Below, one piece after another: positions 7,754 through 17,700 of a DNA stretch of 64,000 nucleotides; within the stretch, counting starts at the first letter, position 1; every line of letters begins with the position of its first letter. Under the pieces are notes generated by a model. The model saw only the letters and a list, made by a program, of their open reading frames with translations. It did not search any database and was not told the DNA's origin. This DNA comes from Pseudomonas baltica (GTDB lineage: Bacteria; Pseudomonadota; Gammaproteobacteria; Pseudomonadales; Pseudomonadaceae): NCBI RefSeq assembly GCF_031880315.1, contig NZ_CP134771.1, forward strand, positions 6,387,001-6,451,000, written 5' to 3'. A program made the translations under genes and the position numbers.

Positions 7754-9532
7754 ATGGCACTCGATCTACCACCCCCTAGGGTTCCGGGGCTGGATCAATA
7801 TGGGGTCCTGGACCTTGAAAAGCTGAACAACGAAGCGCTGCGCACGATCTGCCAGGCGACGACGGCCGCGAAGGGATTGTGGCTGCATGCTTATTGGCAC
7901 GGTACTACCCGCAACGGCGAGAAGCGCGACTGGTTTCCCGATTCTCGGGAACTTGTGGAAGGCGATGAAGAGATACTGGTCGAAATCCCATACCTCATGC
8001 TCATAGAGCTCGACCAGGGCCATGCGGTGCTTTCCTACACGGTGCAACCCACCTGGGAGTTCGAACATGACTACCCGGAATCGCTTCGGGTCAATATCCT
8101 GGTCGGCTTCCGGCATTTCCCCGGGGCAGGCCTGACCGTCGCCTCCATAAGGGAAGCGCACCGGCTGCAATTCGATGCCAGTGGCCTCGATGGCAGGGGC
8201 GCGATGGCGGCGATCCCACCATGGCAAGCGATGCAGGCGGGTGACAAGGTGTTTCTGAGCTGGCAGGGCATTCGCGACAACGGCGGGAATATCCCCGAGT
8301 TCAGGGCTGATCATGAGGTGGTGGAGTCGGAAGTGGGCCTGCCCGTCGGTTTCGAGATCCCGTACTCGAACATTGCGTTGATTAGAAACGGTACTGGGGT
8401 GCTGAGTTACTCCATCGAGTACAAGGACGGCGGCAATAGCGCATCACCCACGCAGAGTTTCGCCATACTGCCAGCGCCAGCCGATCGTCTGCCCATGCTG
8501 CGTATCCTCGAACATACGGGTGGCGGCCCTATCGATCCAGGACTGGTCAGCAATGGCCTGACGTTCCGCATCGCGGCTTACCCTGAACTGCAGGAAGGCG
8601 ACTCGCTGATCATCAGCATCGAGGATACCGCCAACCATCAGGTCGAATTCATCACCGGTATTCGCTTGGACCGCAGCTCGGTAGACAGCGGCTTGCTGGA
8701 AGCGACCTTGCAGGGGGACTGGCTCGAGGATTACCTGGATCGCAACATCGCCCTGCGCTATCAGGTTGCCCGCCCTGGCATGGGCCAGGGTGGCGAGCCT
8801 CTGGTGCTGGCCGTGAGGGCCACCATGAAACTGCCGTTGCCGGTGGTCGACGGTGCCAGTGGCGCAGGTGAAGCGCAAGGCGAGTTCAAGGCCGGGGACA
8901 CCAAGGACGGCATTCGTGTTCGAGTGCCCAGCAAAGCGGTTTATCCCGCCGACGCGCAGGTGCAGATGCACTGGGAAGGGTTCGCGGGCACCGGTAGCGA
9001 GATTGTCACCGTCTCGGACGGCGCCAGGCCGCCGAGCTTTTTGATCAGCCCCAACGTGGTCGCGTCGAACATCGGCAAGGTCGTCAAGGTGTTCTACCGC
9101 GTCACAGCCAATGGCGACGCACCCCGTGATTCCGAGGTTTTCAGCCTCAAGGTGCTGCCGATTCCCAGTAATGGCTATCCGACCCTGCAATCTACGGATG
9201 CGGTCAATGGGGAATTGCAGGTGGCGCGGCTTGGCTCCTCGGGAGCCTTGATGAGCGTCGCCCCCTGGCCCCTGATTGCGCTGGGGCAACTGCTGACGAT
9301 ATCGGCAATGGGCACTCTGCGCACCGGCATCGTCGAGACCAACGAATTCGTCAAGGCCCGCAGAGTCACCAACACCACCGCGCCAGTGCAGGCGTATTTG
9401 AGCAAGGAGTGGCTGCTCAAACTCAAGCCCGATTCCACTCTTGAATTGACCGTCAGTGTGACCGCTGATGGAGGGGAGACGAGTGTCCTGTTTCCAAGGG
9501 TTTATTTCAAAATTATCGCGCCGACCTTATAA
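7754..9532 (+). CDS. Protein of four tandem beta-sandwich (Ig-like) repeats, unknown function
   Basis: This 592-residue protein has no signal peptide or membrane segment. It appears to be four copies of a domain of about 110-130 residues. The recurring pattern is a strand with a tryptophan or aromatic (LHAYWHGTTRNGE near 45; VFLSWQGIRDNGG near 172; SLIISIEDT near 280; VQMHWEGFAGTG near 400), then a hydrophilic loop, an IPY/VP strand, and a final strand of the V.SY.V or VFYRV type followed by S-x-x-x-x-L-x-V. The same domain recurs in the protein at 20225-22246. AAGGA precedes the ATG. It leads a four-gene operon (gaps of 38, 30 and 60 bases) that ends with an RHS protein. I do not recognise a named family; a structural or adhesive role is inference. 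Confidence 0.7.
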   Translation: MALDLPPPRVPGLDQYGVLDLEKLNNEALRTICQATTAAKGLWLHAYWHGTTRNGEKRDWFPDSRELVEGDEEILVEIPYLMLIELDQGHAVLSYTVQPTWEFEHDYPESLRVNILVGFRHFPGAGLTVASIREAHRLQFDASGLDGRGAMAAIPPWQAMQAGDKVFLSWQGIRDNGGNIPEFRADHEVVESEVGLPVGFEIPYSNIALIRNGTGVLSYSIEYKDGGNSASPTQSFAILPAPADRLPMLRILEHTGGGPIDPGLVSNGLTFRIAAYPELQEGDSLIISIEDTANHQVEFITGIRLDRSSVDSGLLEATLQGDWLEDYLDRNIALRYQVARPGMGQGGEPLVLAVRATMKLPLPVVDGASGAGEAQGEFKAGDTKDGIRVRVPSKAVYPADAQVQMHWEGFAGTGSEIVTVSDGARPPSFLISPNVVASNIGKVVKVFYRVTANGDAPRDSEVFSLKVLPIPSNGYPTLQSTDAVNGELQVARLGSSGALMSVAPWPLIALGQLLTISAMGTLRTGIVETNEFVKARRVTNTTAPVQAYLSKEWLLKLKPDSTLELTVSVTADGGETSVLFPRVYFKIIAPTL

Positions 9533-9570
9533 GTTGTAAGGCGGCTTTACTGCAAACAGAGGACTACATC

Positions 9571-11991
9571 ATGTCAGATCCATCAAGTGACGATACTGCC
9601 ATTGACATCAGCAAAGACAAATTGCTGGAATGGTTGCAGACGAAGAACAGAACGTTCGGTTGGGACGCGTTAGCCGCCTTTGATCGGGCTACGATTAATG
9701 CAGCATTCCGTGAGCAGTACCTTCGACGCTATACCGGAGGTGGACGTCTTCCTCTTATTACCGGATCGGAGCCGGTAGGAGACCGCGTTTATCGGTTTTT
9801 TGAAAACATATCGCTGGGCTCTGCTTTGGTGTCATTCGAAGAGTCGAGCATTGAAAAGACGGCCCCGGTTACGCGCGTGACGTTGCCTGTTGTCGGAGGT
9901 CGCGAAACACAATACGAATATGCAGGTGAGTCCTTTGTCACCTGCAAGAGAATCAATGAGATCACCGCGTTAAACGCGCCGAACATCAGTGGCCTGATAA
10001 ATTTTAGGCCTTTGCAACAAATAGGGCACGTGGGGGTGATCGCACTGGATTTGGCTGATGGGACCTACCAGGCAAACTTTGGTGAGACCATTTGGGATCC
10101 TGGCGAAAATAGCAGACTTTTAAAAGAAGAGTTTACAAAATGGGACAAGGCCGACCGGCAATGGATTGTGAGTCGGGTTCGGAGAAACACCGGTGCACTC
10201 GCGATTCAATCATTTGCACTAAGAACCCAGCGCAAAGCGCCATCGGCGAGTCGCGCTGAGGTTGGATATGGGGAAGGTGCCGTCGTCGCCTTCATCAAAA
10301 TGGATGATTCTTTCGAGACATCCACTTGGCCTGTGCGTGAATCGGACGTTGCTTACCTGGTACCTGATGATAGCGCCAATGAGTACACCGCTACGATTAT
10401 CCTGCAGGATGCAAGGTTATTGGTGGCCTGCTTGAAGGCTTATTTTGTTGGTGATAGTGAAAATTGGGCTGTGCTCATGCCGCCTCCCGCACCGTTCGCG
10501 GCCAGAGTGAATAGAGCAAATGCAAATACTCGTCTGGAGGTGACCGAAGGGCTGCTGAATGTTAATTATAATGATTGGATTGTGTGGCCGCTACCAGGGT
10601 CGAGATATCCCGCAGTCGCGCTTAGGGGCACGACTGTGCCGCTGGCCGCCAATGGTCCAAAAGTATCAATTGAAGTCGAAGGCCGTGATTCGTCGGGTAG
10701 GTTCAATGACGTTTTTTTGATAAAAGTGGAAGTGCCCAGTGTCGTCGTTCAACTTGAAACTTCTTATACTGATGGCAATCCTAACAATGGCACCCGAAGG
10801 TGTCAGATAAAAATCAGCGGCTCGGTTGCTATCCGCTACAAACTGCAGTTGAATGCGACTACCCAGAAAATCGAGGCGAATGTGCTATCAGCTGCCGTAT
10901 CTGGGGTGGATGCCAGCGAATATAACTATGACTCTGAGGTAGTTAGCTGGGGGGATGTGAAGTCGACAGTCCTCCTTCTTACGACAATGATATTCGAAAG
11001 GATGGCGGGCAAGGTGCGAGTTGCAACTGGCTTGGAGACGGTGCCCTTGAGGAGCCTGCTGCTTGATCGGCCTTTCGAGACACGTCTCAGTCAAGCCGCC
11101 TTACGCCAGGATATGGCAATGTTTGGCCATATCGCCCCAGGCTGGCTGGATTTTACCGTGACCGACCAGTTTCCGGTATTAGCCGCTGGTAGCACTCATG
11201 ATTTCGCTATTTCCAAACCCGGGTCCGGGGTGACATGGTCGGTCCACAACTTGCCCGATGAAACCCATTACCCGGGTTCCATAAGCTCAACGGGCCGATA
11301 CACCGCACCGACGCTCGCACAACTCAATGGATCGCAGGTGCAAGTGGTGGTCCAGGCTGTAGTGGGCTTGACCCGCGCATCCGCTCTGGTAACTACCGTG
11401 CGTCGATCGCTTGAACTTAACCCGCTGATTCAATTCACCAAAATCCAGTCACGTAGCGACACCAAGATATCCTTTGGTTCACTCTCCACCACACCTGCTG
11501 TGTGGACGGGCCCGGCCGCTGAGGATGGAACACTGCAACTGATCCCGGGCGAACCCAACGCGCGGCTTTTCATCCCACCAGAAACGGCTATCGCCAATGC
11601 ATTGGTAAGGGTTGTACCGATCAGCGTTACCGTCGGTAGTCTCACCGAACGCGTGTTCGTAGCGGTTTTGCATAACCTGTTGCCTATATTCCAGCCGTTG
11701 GCAAGTCAGTTCGATAGCGCAAATCGCACGGTACAGCTCAGTCTGGAGAATGACCCTCCAGGTATCACCTGGGAGGTCGTGGCAGGTTCCGCGACCATAG
11801 CCAGCAACGGATTGCTGACAGCCGATGCCGATCCCGTGCTGCCATTCGCGTTGGTGGTTGCCACTTATCAGGCACCCATTCCAGGGCTGCCACCTTATTG
11901 GGGCTATATCCTGCTCGCCTTGCCACTGGTTTCGTTCCCGCCTGAACCACCGGCCCCGGAAGCTTCCAATTTGCTTGTTTGCATTGGCTGA
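9571..11991 (+). CDS. P47/TULIP-like N-terminal domain followed by Ig-like domains (tentative)
   Basis: This 806-residue protein has no signal peptide. Residues about 18-290 begin KLLEWLQTKNRTFGWDALAA and continue with a DxxxINAAF helix, a layout I associate with the clostridial P47/OrfX TULIP (lipid-binding BPI-like) proteins, which start with GWD-hydrophobic-A and a VN-x-A helix. The same region is shared with the next gene, including a late [SK]FxLRTQxKxxSAS...GEGAVVxFI motif and a VPDD.....YxATxxx segment. The C-terminal part holds about three Ig-like or Big-like repeats, the clearest being VTWSVHNLP...GSISSTGRYTAPT near 550-590 and ITWEVVAGSATIASNGLLTA near 732-751. Codon use is AT-richer than in the flanking genes. 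AGAGGA precedes the ATG. The P47 link rests on pattern only and needs a profile search. Confidence 0.55.
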   Translation: MSDPSSDDTAIDISKDKLLEWLQTKNRTFGWDALAAFDRATINAAFREQYLRRYTGGGRLPLITGSEPVGDRVYRFFENISLGSALVSFEESSIEKTAPVTRVTLPVVGGRETQYEYAGESFVTCKRINEITALNAPNISGLINFRPLQQIGHVGVIALDLADGTYQANFGETIWDPGENSRLLKEEFTKWDKADRQWIVSRVRRNTGALAIQSFALRTQRKAPSASRAEVGYGEGAVVAFIKMDDSFETSTWPVRESDVAYLVPDDSANEYTATIILQDARLLVACLKAYFVGDSENWAVLMPPPAPFAARVNRANANTRLEVTEGLLNVNYNDWIVWPLPGSRYPAVALRGTTVPLAANGPKVSIEVEGRDSSGRFNDVFLIKVEVPSVVVQLETSYTDGNPNNGTRRCQIKISGSVAIRYKLQLNATTQKIEANVLSAAVSGVDASEYNYDSEVVSWGDVKSTVLLLTTMIFERMAGKVRVATGLETVPLRSLLLDRPFETRLSQAALRQDMAMFGHIAPGWLDFTVTDQFPVLAAGSTHDFAISKPGSGVTWSVHNLPDETHYPGSISSTGRYTAPTLAQLNGSQVQVVVQAVVGLTRASALVTTVRRSLELNPLIQFTKIQSRSDTKISFGSLSTTPAVWTGPAAEDGTLQLIPGEPNARLFIPPETAIANALVRVVPISVTVGSLTERVFVAVLHNLLPIFQPLASQFDSANRTVQLSLENDPPGITWEVVAGSATIASNGLLTADADPVLPFALVVATYQAPIPGLPPYWGYILLALPLVSFPPEPPAPEASNLLVCIG

Positions 11992-12021
11992 GCCCTTTCC
12001 CCTATATCAGGACTTATCTTC

Positions 12022-14640
12022 ATGGCTACTAAACAGCAGTTATTGCAACAACTAAAAAGTCGCTCCCATACCGCGGGTTGGGGCGCCATTGCAGTATTCG
12101 AGGGGACGAGGATTGCCCAGCGCCTGGCGGACCATTATTCCCTGATGGTTCATGGCTCGGCGGCATTGACGCCTATCGAGGCCTCGCAAATCCGTACTAG
12201 CGAGGACGGCAGTAGTTTCGCCAGCCTCACGGGTATGGTGTTAGAAGCCCCCCGCATCTCGTTTATATCCAACTCTTTGCAGGATTCACGGATGTTGGTC
12301 AGTTTTGCCCTGACCAAAGGGATATATACCGAGCATAGCCTGAGCGTTGGTCAGGCTGAACGGGTCACTCGCATCATTAACGCCAGCGTAGGGCGCACGT
12401 ACCGGTTCACCTTCGAAGTCGATCTGGCACAGCAGGAGGGCACTGTAGATCCTTATGGCGCGGTCAAGCTCACCCTTGGGACAGGCCAAAATCCACACTG
12501 CGAGTTGGGCTCTTTCGATGTCGCCCGCAGAAAACTCGGCGAATTTCTGCTCGAGCAAATCAACTTGCGCTATGCCAGCCATGCGAGTGGGGAACTGCCG
12601 CTAGGCTGGATCGAAACCGAGCGCGGCCACACGCTGCCGAAAAGTTTCGTGCTCCGCACCCAGGCCAAGCCTGACAGCGCCAGCGGCGAGGGGGCGGTGG
12701 TACTATTCATTGCGCATCCCGACGGTACGCGTGGAGGAGTTCCCGATGACGCCGCGTTCCCGTATTTCATTCCAGATGACCCGGGCAGTGACTACAGCGC
12801 CACGGTGTTGGTGGCGCCTACGTATCCGAAGTTAAGGGAGGGCGAGGCAGAGCGGTTAGTTGGTCAGTTATTATTCCCGAACGAGAAGTACTTTTCAGTA
12901 GTCAGCCGTCATACTGATACCGTGGATGAGGTTGTATTCGGGCGCTTCAGCAAAGCAGCCTCCGCACCGGACGCACCGGACGCACCGCGCGCGCAACGCC
13001 ATACACCTGGAGTGACCGCGCAAGTGATTACCCGGGAAGTGAGGAGCGCGGCGGTGAGGATCCAGGCCTCGAGCGACGCCACGCAAGTCTGGACCTGGCA
13101 ACTTGAAACTCCCGGCCTGGGCACGCTCGTGCCCAACGGCGCGTCCGCAACCTATACGCCTCCGGCAGCGCTGGCGGCGGGCGAAAAAGTGGCTATTCAG
13201 CGCGTGCTCGCGACGCATACCCCATCGGGTGCTTACCATGAGGTTTGTATCATCCTTCAGGCTGAGGCCAACCGGATTGAAATCTATCCGCCCCTGGCAA
13301 AAAATTTCGCCCCCAATGCCGCCTTGCTTCTAGAGGCCGACGATGATATTTACGCCGGCCATCCTGAGTTTCGTAACCGCTGGACGGTCATTGGCGCAGG
13401 CACAGTCGCCGAAGATGGGTTCTATATATCGCCGCAAAACCCTACCGCCGATATCGAAGTCGTCGTCTATGAGTGTTGGATAGAGATGGGCACAGGTGTA
13501 ATGCCCATTGGATTTGGCTATTGCATTGTCCAATTCGACATGAGTACCAAGTCTGCACACTGGGAAAACCTGACACTTAAACTCAAGGCCGCGTCGACCG
13601 GTGCTAGACCTTACGCCAATGGTCTGCAGCAGTTGGAGATCGCTGTGACTTGGGACACCGGCGAAAATGGCAAGCCGTTGCTGCCTGAAGAACTTGCAAC
13701 CCTGCGGCTTGTCTTCAAGGACGGTCGGGAAGTGCCGCTTCTGCCAACGACAGTCGAAGGCTTGACACAGCCTCCTTCCGGGTCTACCGACCCTGTTCCG
13801 GCGTGGGCGTTCAGTACCAAGCGCAATCGTTTCAATCTGGCGCGCGGGACGAACGCTCACGACCTGGCCGCTGTTCCGAACGATACACGAACCGTTCCCC
13901 TATATTTACACACGCTGGCGGAAAGTCCCGCCGTTTTTGCTGTGCGTTTAACCGACATTTACAATCGTGAACATACTTCCAATGTCTCGGGCGGCGAGCA
14001 AGATGAGCGGGAGCTGACGGTGGAACCTCGTGCTGTACCGCAGTATTCGTCTTATCAGTACGATACGACCAATAAACGCGTCGAAGGCGGATACCAAAGC
14101 AACGACCCGAGTGATCAGTACTGGAAGCCAGACAACCCTAATAACGCGTGGAACTTTACCAGTGTCGATTATTGGCATTATCAACTGCTATTTGATCAGC
14201 AACGGATCAGATTCCTGCGTTTGCAATGGGAGCAAGACGGTCCCGGGGTCAGATGGGAAAGCCCGTACCCCAAGGAAGACGCATTCAGCTACCTGGGCTA
14301 TATGCTAGTAGGGGTAGAGCGCGAGAGCGCACCTCAGACGCACTTGCGATATGCGAGCGAACTCTACAATTCGGTGTTGTATGACCGTCCAGACTTCACC
14401 GATGAGGTGCCAGGCTCCAGGGTGATCGATGCCGAGAAAGGTGACACCGGTACGCTGTTGATTTCGCTGCATCGGGTGCTGGAAGTTTTCTATCGGCAAA
14501 AATCGTTGATTCCGGGCTTCAATCTCGAGCGTACTTTCACCGCCGTCCTGTGGGATGAAAATGGTACGCGACATCGCAATTCCTTTGGGTTCGAAGCCGA
14601 TAAGCGGGAAAGGGTAGTGCGGAATTCCCAACCTATTTAA
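12022..14640 (+). CDS. P47/TULIP-like N-terminal domain, Ig-like repeats and unique C-terminal domain (tentative)
   Basis: This 872-residue protein is a paralogue of the preceding gene. The N-terminus reads SRSHTAGWGAIAVFEGTRIA, the same GW-x-hydrophobic-A plus helix layout, and the shared motif appears as SFVLRTQAKPDSASGEGAVV near 210-230, followed by FPYFIPDD. Then come at least two Ig-like repeats (WTWQLETPGLGTLVPNGASA and RWTVIGAGTVAEDGFYISPQ, roughly residues 350-500). The last about 370 residues have no counterpart in the sister protein and are rich in Trp and Tyr (WNFTSVDYWHYQLLFDQQ, WEQDGPGVRWESPYP). No signal peptide is seen. It follows the sister gene by 30 bases, with AGGA upstream of the ATG. 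The function is unknown; membrane or lipid binding by the N-terminal domain is inference. Confidence 0.55.
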   Translation: MATKQQLLQQLKSRSHTAGWGAIAVFEGTRIAQRLADHYSLMVHGSAALTPIEASQIRTSEDGSSFASLTGMVLEAPRISFISNSLQDSRMLVSFALTKGIYTEHSLSVGQAERVTRIINASVGRTYRFTFEVDLAQQEGTVDPYGAVKLTLGTGQNPHCELGSFDVARRKLGEFLLEQINLRYASHASGELPLGWIETERGHTLPKSFVLRTQAKPDSASGEGAVVLFIAHPDGTRGGVPDDAAFPYFIPDDPGSDYSATVLVAPTYPKLREGEAERLVGQLLFPNEKYFSVVSRHTDTVDEVVFGRFSKAASAPDAPDAPRAQRHTPGVTAQVITREVRSAAVRIQASSDATQVWTWQLETPGLGTLVPNGASATYTPPAALAAGEKVAIQRVLATHTPSGAYHEVCIILQAEANRIEIYPPLAKNFAPNAALLLEADDDIYAGHPEFRNRWTVIGAGTVAEDGFYISPQNPTADIEVVVYECWIEMGTGVMPIGFGYCIVQFDMSTKSAHWENLTLKLKAASTGARPYANGLQQLEIAVTWDTGENGKPLLPEELATLRLVFKDGREVPLLPTTVEGLTQPPSGSTDPVPAWAFSTKRNRFNLARGTNAHDLAAVPNDTRTVPLYLHTLAESPAVFAVRLTDIYNREHTSNVSGGEQDERELTVEPRAVPQYSSYQYDTTNKRVEGGYQSNDPSDQYWKPDNPNNAWNFTSVDYWHYQLLFDQQRIRFLRLQWEQDGPGVRWESPYPKEDAFSYLGYMLVGVERESAPQTHLRYASELYNSVLYDRPDFTDEVPGSRVIDAEKGDTGTLLISLHRVLEVFYRQKSLIPGFNLERTFTAVLWDENGTRHRNSFGFEADKRERVVRNSQPI

Positions 14641-14654
14641 ACCCCCCGCTATGC

Positions 14655-14684
14655 CCATGGCCCGCAGGGGTCATGGTTTAATTT
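14655..14684 (+). terminator. Hairpin before the second RHS gene, possible attenuator
   Basis: CCATG at 14655-14659 pairs with CATGG at 14672-14676, and CCC with GGG inside, around a GCA loop with one bulge. A T-rich run (TTTAATTT) follows at 14677-14684. It lies between the 872-residue gene and the RHS gene, inside the operon, so it could lower expression of the RHS gene relative to the upstream genes. Confidence 0.45.
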
Positions 14685-14700
14685 AAAGGACATGACCTAA

Positions 14701-17700
14701 ATGACTTCTTCAACCGCTGTGCATTCCAATGCCTTTAATTTCATGAGCTTTATTGAAAGCGGTGTCGATCCGCGTACCGGGCAATATACGTTGGCGATCA
14801 ACTTGCCAGCGCTGCAGTCCTATGATTTGAATGGCCCCGAGTTCCCGATATCCCTCAGCTATAATCCGCTCAATACCACGCATAGTGGCTATGGGTTGGG
14901 GTGGGACTTGAAACTTTCGCAGTATACGCCGGCTACCGGTATTCTCGCGCTGAGCACGGGGGAAACGTTCAAGTCGACGGCTACCGAGGGCGGCAGACTG
15001 GTATTCAAGGAGCAGAAACTCGACTCTTTTCGCTGTTTTGTAGACGGTAACGGCTGGTACCGTGTAGTCCACAAGTCGGGATTGGTGGAGTATCTCCAGG
15101 AGCAGGGCATTGCCGGTTATCAGGTGGCGCTGCCCCGTTATGTCGAGTCGCCTCAGGGGCATCGTTTGCAGTTGGACTACCAACCCTTCGGAAATTTTTT
15201 GCGGTTAGCCACCGTGCGCGACGACAGCTCTGTCCTGTTGCAGATTTCGATCGACGGCAAGCTGGTACACATCGATCAACGGCCGGGCGCCGCCGAGGAC
15301 GGCGGCGCCTGGGCCCGCTATACCTTGCAGCTGGGCGCCGGCGACCGAGTCGATCGCATCAGCCTGCCATCGACACCCGCGTCCTCCTGGCGATTCACCT
15401 ATGAATTGGCGAAAGGGATGTTGATCCTCAAGACCATCGGCTCGCCTACCGGTGCCGTTGAAACCCTCGAGTATCTGGATGATGGTCACGTATTCCCCGA
15501 CGGCTCAAGCGCAGCCGATCATCTGACCGATGATGGCGAACCGTTGTCCCTGTTGGCCCGGGAAGCGCGGGAGCGTTTCGAGCTTGGACGTCGCCAGCGC
15601 AGCGGCGAGTCGCCGGCGGTGACGCAGGCACGTGCTGCCGCCAAAGCCCGCCCGCCGTTGCCGCGGGTAACCCGCCACGTCACCGATCCGGGGTTCGGCC
15701 AGCCGTTGATCGAGGTCCGCTACACCTATACCCTCGATGGAAACCCCAGCATTCACAACTTTCTGGGGGCCGGCCTGAGCGATGTCATCTTCGAAGACGA
15801 CGGGCTGGACAACATCTACAAGACGCGCACCGCTTATCGCTATGGCTCGGTCGAGACACTGTGGGTGGCCGGCGTGGCGGTACGATCCATCACTCGTACG
15901 TTCAACCGCTATCACCTGTTGATTGAAGAAAGCACCCAGCAGAACGACTCTATCAAGCGCGTTGTGACCCGTTATCACATCACTGAAGGGCTGGACTTCG
16001 ATCTGCAGCCTGCTCAAGTCCAATTGCCCCGGCAAGTCGAGACCACTTGGAGGAATGTGGCCGCTGGCACTGCACGTACCGAGACTGAATACAGCACCTT
16101 CGATCGCTACGGCAACCCGACCGAAACAACGGCGGCCAATGGTGTGCGTGAGGTCAGTACCTGGTACCCCGCCGAAGCTTCCGAGGGCTGCCCAGCCCAT
16201 CCTTACGGCTTCGTCAGCCAGTTGCGCGAGCAAACCACCTACCCGGCCAACTCTGCCTATACCGATGAGCCGGTTCTGCGAACTCGCTATCGTTATGCAC
16301 TGCTGGATCCGCTGAACCTGATCCCTTACGAGTCCGGCCAACAGCCACCGGTGTCGGGCTCCTTGATGCCTTGGCTGGCACCTTCAAGCGAGCTGCAGAC
16401 CACGCTGGTCAATGATAGTGCGACCGAAGTGCAGGTGAAGGTCAGCGACTATCTGCATGAACCGACGCACCCGGGAAAGCATGGTCGTACCAAGTCGGTG
16501 AAAGTCACGCTGGGCGGTGTCACCACCTTCCCGGCCACGGGTGCGCCTGTGACCGCTGGCGGCTATGCATCGACCACCCAATACACGTACGAGAAAATAT
16601 CTGCCAGTGCCACGCTGAAGACCGTAGAGACCACGACCACCTTCGATTCACTACAGAAGGTCATCAGCCGCCAAGCGTCGATACTGACCGGCAACGTCCT
16701 GCTTGACCGCGACGATAATGGCGTGGAGATCGAAACGCAGTACAACGCGCTCGATCAGGTAACCGCTGAAATCGCTGCGCCCAACACCCCTGAGCGTGCC
16801 CAGCGCAGCTATTTCTATGAGTTGGTCAATGCTGCGGGCGAACAGGCCATGCAACGGGTCATCGATGTCAAGGGGGTGGAAACCCGTACGTATTTCGATG
16901 GTCTCAACCGCGCCATCAAAGAAGAGCGCCAGCTTTGCGATTCGCCGACCCGCGCCAGCGAGTTCGTGCAGACCTACGCTGCCAGCTATGACGCGCTGGG
17001 GCAGTTGGTCAGCGAAACCGAGTTTGATGTGCGCTTGGGCGATGCTCCGGCGGTGTCCGATACTTCATTCACCAAGGCCGAATGGGATTGGTTGGGTCAA
17101 GACAGTCTGGCCTTGACGACTGTGTTTACGTACGACGATTGGGGCCAGCAAAAGTCGGCGACCGGCCCCGATGGTGTGGTGGACTACGAGCAGACCGACC
17201 CAGTGTCTCTGGAGACCAGCGCCTGGCGTACAGGGATTGGCAAGACCGTGACCAAGAACAACCTGTTCGAAAAGGCCGATTGGATAGAGCGTCGGAGCGT
17301 TGCCGGAGGGTTGTATAGCAAGGAGACCTCCGAGTACGACGGCCTGGGCCGGCTGCGCAAAGAGCAGGACGCGCGCGGCCGTGCGACGTCTTATAGCTAT
17401 GACGTGTTCGACCGCCTGATCAGCAACCTGTTGCCGGACGGCGCGGTGGTCAAACGCGAGTTTGCAGCGCATAGCAGCGAAGATCTACCGACTTCCATCG
17501 GTGTCGTGGCGGCGGGCAAGAGCTATCATCTAGGGACTCAGCAGTTTGATGGGTTGTCGCGCCTCACTGTTTCAATCATCGGCAACCGTCATCGAAGAAA
17601 TACCTACAACAGCACCGGGTCGCAGCCGGATTTCGTGCACACGCCAGCCGGAGATATGATTGCCTACACCTACAAACCCCACCTGAGCGATGATCCGGTA

